Shown here in pieces: positions 14,831 to 21,524 of a DNA stretch of 33,217 bases (positions are counted from its first letter, which is position 1; every line of letters starts with the position of its first letter). Made by a program: the position numbers and the translations under genes. The DNA is from Hyphomonas sp. (lineage in GTDB: Bacteria; Pseudomonadota; Alphaproteobacteria; Caulobacterales; Hyphomonadaceae). Location of the stretch: contig NZ_WGLO01000022.1 in the NCBI RefSeq assembly GCF_016125515.1, forward strand, positions 1 through 33,217. Reading direction: 5' to 3'. The notes below the pieces were generated by a model. It was not told the origin of the DNA and did not search any database. It saw only the letters and a program-made list of their open reading frames with translations.

Positions 14831-15183
14831 GCTTTGCTGGTCGCCTGCGGTCCCGTGTCACCGTCTATCGCCGCTTCGGCGAGACGCCTGCCGATCTCGG
14901 CGAGTGGACCGCAGGCGCTTCCCGGCGCGCAGACATCACGGCCGCATCCAATGCGGATCAGGAGGGCGCGGCCGGCGTGGTCGGCGTCGAGCAGGTGACC
15001 ATCACCGTGCGCCTCGATGTCGAAACGCGCGGATGGGATACCGCGATGCGGCTGGTCGAGAACTCCGGACCCTCGCGCCTCAACCGCATTTTTGAAATGA
15101 CCGCGCCGCCGCAGGTCGATGATAGCGGCCGCTGGCTGATCATCCGGGCGGCCGCAGGCGGTGTTGACCTTGACCTCGACTAG
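14827..15183 (+). CDS. Head-tail adaptor/stopper protein
   Basis: 118 residues starting at an ATGA overlap. RLRSRVTVYRRFGETPADLG (residues ~6-25) followed by WTAGASRRADI is the opening strand signature of the SPP1 gp16/HK97 gp7-like head-tail joining family. The C-terminal WLIIRAAAGGVDLDLD is a terminal beta strand, as in family members. It would close the head after packaging and dock the tail. The frame is open upstream, but that region belongs to the connector gene in another frame. Confidence 0.75.
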   Translation: MSFAGRLRSRVTVYRRFGETPADLGEWTAGASRRADITAASNADQEGAAGVVGVEQVTITVRLDVETRGWDTAMRLVENSGPSRLNRIFEMTAPPQVDDSGRWLIIRAAAGGVDLDLD

Positions 15184-15193
15184 GAGAAAGCCC

Positions 15194-15415
15194 ATGGCCC
15201 GCCGCACCGCGCGCCGCGTGATGATCACGCGCGAGATCACTTATCATCCGAAAAACTCTCTGGCCTGGTATCGGGTATTCCGTGCCGGCTGGCAGGGGCC
15301 TGTCACGGATGAGCAGTATGCCTTCCTGATGAAGGAAAAGGCTGCCACTGCCCTCGATGATCAGGGTGCGGACGGCACCTCCGGCGACGGCGCCGGCAAC
15401 AGCTCAGAGGGCTGA
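15194..15415 (+). CDS. Small phage protein, unknown
   Basis: 73 residues from ATG 15194 with AGGAGAAAG at 15182-15190. The Arg-rich start (MARRTARRVMITREITYHP) is followed by a short folded segment and an acidic Gly/Ser/Asp tail. It lies between the adaptor and the gp10-like gene with 2 bp to the next start. Small proteins of this kind are frequent between connector genes; no family is recognised. Confidence 0.55.
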   Translation: MARRTARRVMITREITYHPKNSLAWYRVFRAGWQGPVTDEQYAFLMKEKAATALDDQGADGTSGDGAGNSSEG

Positions 15416-15417
15416 CA

Positions 15418-15858
15418 ATGGCCTTTCGCGCGGGCGCGCGGATAGATCCTCGCCGGGCGCTTGCCAAGGCCCGCCGGCTGCCGTCTCGCGTGGCTGCCGA
15501 GGTGCGGCAGGCGACCGAGACCAATGCGCGCTCTCTGGCGCGGGATGCCAAGATCGGCGCGCCGCTCGGCGCGACCGGCGCGCTGAAAGCCTCGCCTGAG
15601 GCGGAGCCTGTGCGCGGTTCGCTCAACACCGCATGGCGCGCGACCTCGGGCAATAGCAAGGCGTTTTATGCGCACCTTGTCGATGGCGGCACAAAGCCCG
15701 GCCGGCGCGTGATCACGCGCGGCAAGCGGCGCGGTCAGAGTTTCAACCATCCTGGCACGCGGGCGGTCGGGTTTCACCGCGCGCGCTATGCGCTCAAGCG
15801 CGCGGAATACCGCAAGCGGATGCGCAAGGCTTACCGAGACGGGGCGAGGGGGCGATGA
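15418..15858 (+). CDS. HK97 gp10-like tail completion/connector protein
   Basis: 146 residues, very basic. AFYAHLVDGGTKP (residues ~81-93) and NHPGTRAVGFHRARYALKR (~110-128) match the yahlvEfGT and HPGTka.pFlrpAl blocks that define HK97 gp10-like proteins. The conserved Glu of the first block is Asp here. These proteins help join the tail to the head. The stop overlaps the next ATG. Confidence 0.8.
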   Translation: MAFRAGARIDPRRALAKARRLPSRVAAEVRQATETNARSLARDAKIGAPLGATGALKASPEAEPVRGSLNTAWRATSGNSKAFYAHLVDGGTKPGRRVITRGKRRGQSFNHPGTRAVGFHRARYALKRAEYRKRMRKAYRDGARGR

Positions 15859-16298
15859 TCGAACGCGCAAACCGTGCACTGATCAAAGCCTCGACGGCGG
15901 CTCTGCAGGCGGATGCTGGCCTTGCGGCCGCCTTTGCCGGCAAGCCCGTGCAGGTGCTGGAAATCGTGCCGGAGATGGGGCCATCGCGGCCGGTCAAGTA
16001 TCCGCTTGTCACGTTCGGCGGCGCGGAAAAGCAGCGCCTCCCGGATAGCTGCGGCAAGGCGCGTGCCTTGGTCAGCCTGTTTGTCCAGGTGTGGGATGCC
16101 GACCAGACCATCACGCGGCTCAGTGACATCGCCGAGGCATGCGAGGCGCCGCTGCTCAAGCTGGCGCTCGCGCCGGAGACCGGGCTCGCGATCAACGCGC
16201 GCCGGCATGTCGTGACGCGGTGCCAGTATGACCGCGATAGCGCGCTGCTTTACGGCCTGTGCCAGATAGAATTTCAGGTCAACGCCCTCGCGGGCTGA
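15855..16298 (+). CDS. DUF3168-like tail terminator protein
   Basis: 147 residues. ALQADAGLAAAFAGKPVQVLEI near the start, the PLVTFGGAEKQRLPDS block (~49-64) with the following VSLFVQVWDAD (the typical h..vhvWs strand), and the C-terminal ALLYGLCQIEFQVNA match the DUF3168/tail terminator pattern (lambda gpU-like role). It caps the tail tube after tape-measure-limited polymerisation. ATG 15855 overlaps the previous stop; a 75-bp gap with a hairpin follows. Confidence 0.72.
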   Translation: MIERANRALIKASTAALQADAGLAAAFAGKPVQVLEIVPEMGPSRPVKYPLVTFGGAEKQRLPDSCGKARALVSLFVQVWDADQTITRLSDIAEACEAPLLKLALAPETGLAINARRHVVTRCQYDRDSALLYGLCQIEFQVNALAG

Positions 16299-16325
16299 GG
16301 CTGACACCGAACTGCGGGCGAGGAA

Positions 16326-16347
16326 GCCCGGAGCCTCACTGCCGGGC
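16326..16347 (+). terminator. Hairpin upstream of the tail tube gene
   Basis: GCCCGG (16326-16331) and CCGGGC (16342-16347) with a 10-nt loop, 26 bp before the tail tube ATG. There is no T-run. It may be a weak attenuator or an mRNA-stability element for the abundantly needed tube protein, or incidental. Confidence 0.3.
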
Positions 16348-16373
16348 AGGCAGGAAACCAATGGAGTCAACCC

Positions 16374-16844
16374 ATGGCAGATTATCTGCAGGAACTGCTC
16401 GGCAAGCATGTGCTGCTGTATGTCGAGTCCACCGAGACGGCCGATCTCTATGAGAAAAAGTGCCTGTTCGCCGAGTCGCTCAGCCATACGTCAGACAAGA
16501 CCTATGACGAGTTCGAGTCGCGCGACTGCGCCGATCCGGACGCGCCGGCCGCAAAGCGCCGCACGCTCAAATCGATCTCCGATGTCTTTGCCGGAACCGG
16601 TCACGTCAAGTCTGACGCCGCTCTGAAAGAGATGGATGACTGGCACTACACCGACGTGAAACGCAACGTCGAGCTGCGCCTGCACCAGCCGCTCGCGGAC
16701 GGCACCATCGGGGCGCTGGTCGCGACCTACAAGGGCGCAGCGCGCCTGCAGGTCAACAGCCGCGACTACAACCCCGGCGGCCCGATTGTGGTCTCGGCAT
16801 CCATCCTCATCGAGGGCACCGTGCAGCGGGTCTATCCGGCGTAA
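16374..16844 (+). CDS. Major tail tube protein
   Basis: 156 residues. The order VLLYVESTETADLYEKKCLF then SLSHTSDKTYDEFESRDC..KRRTLKSISDVFAGTGHV and the final SASILIEGTVQRVYPA corresponds to the beta-sandwich tail tube family (TP901-1/phage_tail_2-like), where early strands carry S.....e.S and the gene precedes the chaperone and tape measure genes. Hexameric rings stack into the siphovirus tail tube. Identity is from pattern and gene order. Confidence 0.75.
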   Translation: MADYLQELLGKHVLLYVESTETADLYEKKCLFAESLSHTSDKTYDEFESRDCADPDAPAAKRRTLKSISDVFAGTGHVKSDAALKEMDDWHYTDVKRNVELRLHQPLADGTIGALVATYKGAARLQVNSRDYNPGGPIVVSASILIEGTVQRVYPA

Positions 16845-16856
16845 GCGGGGCAGGCC

Positions 16857-17312
16857 ATGGCGCGCGTCTCTCACTATCTGGGCAGCAAGCCTTATCCTTT
16901 CTGCCTCGATGCAAACGGTGTGGCGGAGCTTGAGTCTCTCACGGGTCTCGGGCTCTGGGCACTTGAGGCGCGCCTCGCGGGGCGGACCTGCACCTCTCGC
17001 GAGGTGCAGGCCGCGTTCCGTCTCGGCCTGGTCGGTGCGGGGCTGAAAGAGCAGGAGGCGCTGCAGCTGACCGCAGTGCACGTTGTCATCGGCCGGCTTG
17101 AGAAGGCGCGCGAGATCGCGCTGCTTGTCGTGGCGGATGCGGTGCGCGGGATCAGCGAGGCGGAGGCGGAGATCGAACGGCCGGGAAAGCCGGAGGGGGC
17201 CGCAGCTCCCCTTTCCGAACTCTCCCCAACGGGCGCTTCAACTGGACCGCAATCCTCGGAGGCCTCGCCGCCCACGGGATCGCGCCAGCGGCGCTCAAGG
17301 GCACCCAAATGA
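16857..17312 (+). CDS. Tail assembly chaperone, GTA-family-like (G protein)
   Basis: 151 residues. ANGVAELESLTGLGLWALEA (residues ~19-38) and REVQAAFRLGLVGAGL (~48-63) match gene-transfer-agent-family tail chaperones (GTA gp10-like; the l..LE..tg.g...l..rl pattern). Zero-frame translation continues in a Pro/Ser/Thr tail to TGA at 17310-17312. A G GGA AAG heptamer at 17183-17189, in the correct phase, allows a -1 shift to a longer product. In lambda, gpG and gpGT bind the tape measure protein and recruit tail tube subunits; the gene sits between tube and tape measure genes as expected. Confidence 0.8.
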   Translation: MARVSHYLGSKPYPFCLDANGVAELESLTGLGLWALEARLAGRTCTSREVQAAFRLGLVGAGLKEQEALQLTAVHVVIGRLEKAREIALLVVADAVRGISEAEAEIERPGKPEGAAAPLSELSPTGASTGPQSSEASPPTGSRQRRSRAPK

Positions 17313-17431
17313 TTGACCTCATCCGCATGCTGAACGGATTGGCCGCTATCAACACACCGAGCGAACCGGGTTCGCCGGTCAGCAACGCCTCGCCGGCTGC
17401 GCTGGCTCAATTCATGTCCGATGACTTTTAG
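16857..17431 (+). CDS. Tail assembly chaperone frameshift product (GT-like)
   Basis: A -1 shift on GGGAAAG at 17183-17189 gives ...ERPGK followed by AGGGRSSPFRTLPNGRFNWT, TAILGGLAAHGIAPAALKG, MIDLIRMLNGLAAI and, finally, LAQFMSDDF, ending at TAG 17429-17431. The product has about 191 residues. The -1 frame is open across the whole junction, encodes a plausible helical domain and fills the otherwise empty 17313-17431 gap right up to the tape measure gene. FNWTAILGGLAAHG is comparable in kind to the second chaperone ORFs of many siphophages. The last part of this extension overlaps a copy of the 15-bp palindrome. Confidence 0.75.
17183..17189 (+). other. Programmed -1 ribosomal frameshift site (slippery heptamer)
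   Basis: GGGAAAG with zero-frame codons GGA (17184-17186) and AAG (17187-17189) preceded by G: a correct X_XXY_YYZ heptamer, identical to the lambda G/GT slippery sequence. After slippage, reading resumes at GCC 17189 in the -1 frame. A GC-rich segment follows (17190-17215), suitable for a stimulatory structure. Confidence 0.8.
17361..17375. promoter_or_regulatory. Dispersed 15-bp palindrome, copy 3
   Basis: GCGAACCGGGTTCGC, perfect palindrome with central G. It lies in the frameshift extension of the chaperone (encoding part of SEPGSP) and 69 bp before the tape measure start. Confidence 0.55.
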
Positions 17432-17443
17432 GGGCGCCTGAGC

Positions 17444-20400
17444 ATGGATGTGATCGACCGGCAGGAAATCGAAACTGTTTTCACCGCGAACCTCAAGCAG
17501 CTTGAGACCGCGATCATCCGCTATGGCAACGCGATGGAATCCGCAGCGGCCCGGCAGGATCGCGCGTTCCGCCAATCGAACGCCAATATCGAGCGCAGCG
17601 CGCTCAGGATGAATCAGAGCCTGCGCGCTGCGCTCGCTGTGGGCGCCATCGCGGTCGCCGGCCGCGAGGTCATCGAGTATGAGGCGACCTGGCGCAACCT
17701 GACCAACACGCTCAAGCTCTATGAGGGCGTGATCGGTCCGGCCGAGCAGGCGACCTTCCGGCTCAACGCGGTCGCCATCAACGCCAGTGTGAACATTGGC
17801 GAGCTGGGCAACCTGACCGGCGCAGCGGCGCGCGCGGTCGGTGGCGCCAAGGATCAGTTCAGGGATACCGGCACGGCGGTGTTCGAGTTTTCAGAGCTGG
17901 TCTCCAAGGCGGCTCAGATTTCTAACAACGGTTCGGCGGCCGTGTCCGGCGCGCTCACGCAGCTCAGCCAAGCGATTGCCAGCCCGCGCGTGCAGCTCGG
18001 CGAGTTCAACTCGATTATCGAGGGGACGCCGCGCCTCGCACAGGCCTTCGCCGATGGCATCGGCATCGCCAAGGGCTCGATATTCGAGCTGCGGCAGCAA
18101 ATCATCGCCGGCAACGTGTCTGGCGTCGATCTCATCCAGGGCCTGATCACTCAAGCGGCGGTGCTGCGCGAGGAATTTGGCGGCATGACCACGGGCGCCG
18201 CCGAGGCGCTGAACCGGTTCAAGAATCGCCTCGCCGAGTTCATCGGCACTAATCAGGGCGCCATCGATGCGCAGCAGGGGCTTGCCGGCGCTATCGATTT
18301 TGTTTCGGAGAACCTTGAGGCGCTCACCGAGGCCATCATCATCGGCGGCGCGGCGCTCGCCGGCTTCTGGGGTGCCTCGACGCTGGCCTCGATCACGGCC
18401 GGGCTCGGCGGCATGACCAAAGGCCTCAAAGGCACGGCCGCTGCCATGGCTTTGCTCAATGGTGTGTCTAAGGTATTCGGCGGGCCGTGGGTCATCGGCA
18501 TCACGGCCGTGGCCGGTGCGCTCGCCTATTTCGCGCTGCAGGGTGATGCCGCGAGCGAGTCCATGGACCGGCTTGAGAAGACGCTGAGCGATTACCGGCG
18601 CGCGAGCGGTGACATCCAGTCAGACACGCGGAAGCTGACCGAGCTGCAGGATGACCTCACGGAGGCTGTGCGAAATCAGCAGGGCGCCATCGAGGCGACC
18701 AAGCGCGCCGAGATTGCTGCCCTCCGTGAACGGATTGCAGCCAATCAAGACCTGCTCAAGATTCAAGGCTTGCTCGCGAAGGCTGAGCTTGGCCAAGTCT
18801 CTGAGCAGGTCAGCCGCGCGACCGAGACCTCGCTCGGTGACAATATCAACATCCTGAGCCCTGAGGCGCGCGCGCGGTCGGTGCTGTCCGCAAGGGCGTC
18901 GGCCGCTGCCACCGATCCTGACCAGCCGGGCCTGGTCGACATGGAAAAGCGCAAGGCCGAGTTCATCCGCCTGCTCGATGAGCAGATTGCGGCAAATGAC
19001 CGGGTGCTCGATGCCGGCGGCAAGCTGAGCGAGCAGGATGCGGCCGCCTACAAGATCAAGGCCGATTATCTCAACCTGCTCGCGCGCGAGGCCGACCTCA
19101 GGAAACAGCTGCAGGATTTGCGGCCAAAGAGTCCCTACGGCACTGACCTGCGCGATGAGGTTGACCCGCTGTCGCCACCGGCCACGGGCGGCGGTGACAA
19201 GGGCGATAGCAAGGAAGCGGAGAAGCTGCGCGAGGCCTTCCTCGCTGCGCGCGATGAAATCAACCGCGCCTATAATGACACGTTCGAGACCGAGATTCAG
19301 GCGGTCGAAAGGATCTATGAAGCGCGCCTTGCCGGCCTCAAGAAAACGGCCGCGAGCGAGCAGGAGTATCGCGACCTGGCGCTCAAGGCCGAGCAGGTCA
19401 AGGATGCCGAGATCGCCAAGATCAACGCTGAAAAAGACAAGCAGGAAGCCGAGCGGAATGATCAGGCGGACAAGCGCCGCGCGGATCAGGCTGCAGAGGA
19501 ACTGCAGCTGCTCGATGACATCCTCTATGCGCGCGATGCGGCGCACGGGCGCACGCTCGACCTGATCAAGCGCGAGTTCGCTGCACGGCGCGCCGAGGTC
19601 GAGGCGACTTATACAGACGAAATAGAAAGCGCGGCGCGCAAGGCCGAGGCGCTCGCTGCTCTGCAGGAAGAAGAAGACAAGACCATCGCCGATGTGCGCC
19701 AGCGCGCTCTCGATGATGCCCGCGACTTTTCCGAGACCGATGTCGTGCAGGCCGAGGTCGACCGCATCCATGATGAGGCGCAGGCGCGCATCGATGCGAT
19801 CAACGCGGCTTATGGCGGTGAAATCGAGGCGCACCGCGAGGCGCAGGATGCGATCACTGAAATCATCGCCGAGGCCAATGACCAGATTGCAGACCTCAGC
19901 CGCGAGCGTCTGACTGGATACGTTGAGGATGTCGGCTCAATATTCGGCTCGCTTGCTGGCATCATCGAGGATTATGGCGGCAAGCAGTCCGGCGCCTACA
20001 AGGCGCTGATCGCGATTGAGCGCGCGTTCACATTCGCGAGCCTTACACTGAACATCGCGCAGGGTATCGGTCAGGCCATCAAGGTCGGCTTTCCTCAAAA
20101 CATCCCGCTGATTGCCGGCGTCGTTGCACAGGGCGCTACAGCGCTGTCAATGCTGGCGCCTAAGGGCGGCGGCTTCCAGCGGGGCGGGCACACGGGACAT
20201 GGTGCGGATACGGACGTTCGTGGACTCGTTCACGCTAACGAATACGTTCAAGATGCGCCTACGGTCCGCTGGTATGGTGTGGACATTATGAGGGCGCTGC
20301 AGTTCCGCCGCATTCCGAAGGAAGCGCTTCGGGGCTATCAGCGCGGCGGATATGTGGGAACGCCACCGCCTTCAATCCAGCGCGCTGCCGACCGGATCAC

Positions 20401-20653
20401 GCGGCAGGCGACGGCGGCGGCCGCGACGATTCGTCAGACCTCGAACATCTACAACGTGCAACAGGGCGACGTGACGCTTTATGGCCGGGATGATGCGGAC
20501 GTTGTGCAACAGCTGCGCGGCGAGTTGGAGCAAAGCGAGGGCAGGCTGCTGGCGCAGCTCGGCCCGGCGGTCGCTAATGACATCCGGCGAGGCGGGGGCG
20601 AGATCAGCAGCGCCCTGCAGGATTCATATTCGCTGGCGCGGCGAGGCACCTGA
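17444..20653 (+). CDS. Tail tape measure protein
   Basis: 1069 residues, the longest gene and located directly after the chaperones. The N-terminal third carries the tape measure domain: EYEATWRNLTNTLKLYEGVI, ISNNGSAAVSGALTQLSQAI and LGEFNSIIEGTPRLAQAFAD. It is followed by hydrophobic Gly/Ala segments (residues ~290-370, AIIIGGAALAGFWGAST and VIGITAVAGALAYFALQG) likely used in DNA delivery through the membrane. Residues ~370-820 are a long Glu/Lys/Ala coiled coil. Near the C-terminus GGGFQRGGHTGHGADTDVRG and VHANEYV resemble the C-terminal region of many tape measure proteins. Roughly 0.15 nm of tail per residue predicts a tail near 160 nm. Confidence 0.93.
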   Translation: MDVIDRQEIETVFTANLKQLETAIIRYGNAMESAAARQDRAFRQSNANIERSALRMNQSLRAALAVGAIAVAGREVIEYEATWRNLTNTLKLYEGVIGPAEQATFRLNAVAINASVNIGELGNLTGAAARAVGGAKDQFRDTGTAVFEFSELVSKAAQISNNGSAAVSGALTQLSQAIASPRVQLGEFNSIIEGTPRLAQAFADGIGIAKGSIFELRQQIIAGNVSGVDLIQGLITQAAVLREEFGGMTTGAAEALNRFKNRLAEFIGTNQGAIDAQQGLAGAIDFVSENLEALTEAIIIGGAALAGFWGASTLASITAGLGGMTKGLKGTAAAMALLNGVSKVFGGPWVIGITAVAGALAYFALQGDAASESMDRLEKTLSDYRRASGDIQSDTRKLTELQDDLTEAVRNQQGAIEATKRAEIAALRERIAANQDLLKIQGLLAKAELGQVSEQVSRATETSLGDNINILSPEARARSVLSARASAAATDPDQPGLVDMEKRKAEFIRLLDEQIAANDRVLDAGGKLSEQDAAAYKIKADYLNLLAREADLRKQLQDLRPKSPYGTDLRDEVDPLSPPATGGGDKGDSKEAEKLREAFLAARDEINRAYNDTFETEIQAVERIYEARLAGLKKTAASEQEYRDLALKAEQVKDAEIAKINAEKDKQEAERNDQADKRRADQAAEELQLLDDILYARDAAHGRTLDLIKREFAARRAEVEATYTDEIESAARKAEALAALQEEEDKTIADVRQRALDDARDFSETDVVQAEVDRIHDEAQARIDAINAAYGGEIEAHREAQDAITEIIAEANDQIADLSRERLTGYVEDVGSIFGSLAGIIEDYGGKQSGAYKALIAIERAFTFASLTLNIAQGIGQAIKVGFPQNIPLIAGVVAQGATALSMLAPKGGGFQRGGHTGHGADTDVRGLVHANEYVQDAPTVRWYGVDIMRALQFRRIPKEALRGYQRGGYVGTPPPSIQRAADRITRQATAAAATIRQTSNIYNVQQGDVTLYGRDDADVVQQLRGELEQSEGRLLAQLGPAVANDIRRGGGEISSALQDSYSLARRGT

Positions 20654-21144
20654 TGGCACTCACCGAACGCCAGAGGCGCCTTTATGCCAGCGCGCCGCGA
20701 GGCGAGATCGGGCGATGCGGCTTGAGCCTGACGCATCCCGGATTCTCTCGGCCCTGGCATCTTACCAATCAGCCGCGACCGTTTGAGGGGCTGGTCGCCG
20801 GCGAGCTGGTGACATTCGAGGTGCATCCGTTCCGGATCGTCCGGCCAGAGATCGGCACCAGCGGCAAGGTCGATCTAAAGCTGGATATTCACAATTCGGG
20901 TCCGGTGTTTTCGGCCGAGTTCCTGAGGGCGGCTGCTCAGCCGCGCACGGGCGTGCGGGTCGAGGTCAATGACTATCTGCCGGGCGACACGGTTAGCCAG
21001 ATCGACGCGATCATCCTGTCCCTGCTCGACATCGCGGTGACGGCGGAAAGCTGCTCAGGCACCGCGTCTAGTGCGGATTTCCTCAACAAGGAATTTCCGC
21101 GCCTGTCCTATACACTCGCGGCCTTTCCGGGGCTCGACCGGTGA
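20653..21144 (+). CDS. DUF1833-like minor tail protein
   Basis: 163 residues, start in a TGATG overlap. LSLTHPGFSRPWHLTNQP (residues ~24-41) matches the lel.Hpaf..p.rlvnd pattern at the start of DUF1833 proteins, and the middle has strands with PRTGVRVEVNDYLPGD. Position between tape measure and NlpC/P60-like genes corresponds to lambda M/L, that is tail-tip initiator proteins. Family call is from the N-terminal signature and synteny. Confidence 0.68.
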   Translation: MALTERQRRLYASAPRGEIGRCGLSLTHPGFSRPWHLTNQPRPFEGLVAGELVTFEVHPFRIVRPEIGTSGKVDLKLDIHNSGPVFSAEFLRAAAQPRTGVRVEVNDYLPGDTVSQIDAIILSLLDIAVTAESCSGTASSADFLNKEFPRLSYTLAAFPGLDR

Positions 21145-21524
21145 GCGCGCATATCGCGGCCCGCTTTGAGGGTGCGGTCTATGCGCCGCTCGGCAGGGGG
21201 CCGGTGGAGTTCGATTGCTGGGGTCTTGTGTTGGCGGTGCGCGGCGCGCTGGGGCTGCCGCTGCCGATTGACCCGATGGAGGCGGCCCGCCATCCCGGCG
21301 AGATGGCGCAGATACTTGCGCGCCACTTGGATGCCGGCGACTGGAAACCCTCGGCGCCCATTGACGGTGCAATAGTCATGTTCCCGTCGCTCGCCCGCGC
21401 GCTGCATGCCGGCGTCTGGATTGCCGGTGGTGTGTTCGACATTTCGGAGGCTGCCGGATTGCGATGGCGCCCGGCGAACCGGGTTCGCGCTCAAAGAATG
21501 GAGGTTATCGAATGGGCAAGATAA
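21141..21524 (+). CDS. NlpC/P60-like tail tip peptidase (lambda K-like)
   Basis: 127 residues, GTG start in a GTGA overlap. FDCWGLVLAVRGALGLPLPI (residues ~24-43) contains the catalytic Cys in the typical DCwGL context, and LHAGVWIAGGVF (~89-100) contains the catalytic His. The remaining polar residue of the triad is not obvious. Peptidoglycan cleavage at the tail tip during DNA entry is the known role of such proteins. The 3' end carries a copy of the 15-bp palindrome and the ribosome site (GGAGG 21500-21504) of the next gene. Confidence 0.72.
   Translation: MSAHIAARFEGAVYAPLGRGPVEFDCWGLVLAVRGALGLPLPIDPMEAARHPGEMAQILARHLDAGDWKPSAPIDGAIVMFPSLARALHAGVWIAGGVFDISEAAGLRWRPANRVRAQRMEVIEWAR
21474..21488. 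promoter_or_regulatory. Dispersed 15-bp palindrome, copy 4
   Basis: GCGAACCGGGTTCGC, perfect palindrome with central G, in the last codons of the NlpC/P60-like gene and 24 bp before the start of the TipJ-like gene. Placement near a gene junction matches copies 1-3. Confidence 0.55.

Noticed and set aside
18211..18222. TGAACCGGTTCA palindrome in the tape measure gene as another operator copy
   Set aside because: The spacing of the half-sites differs (no central base) and the flanks do not match GCGAACC; counted as chance.
18620..19834. 404-codon minus-strand frame opposite the tape measure gene
   Set aside because: It is a shadow of the coiled-coil part of a clearly recognised tape measure gene, with no ribosome site or motif.
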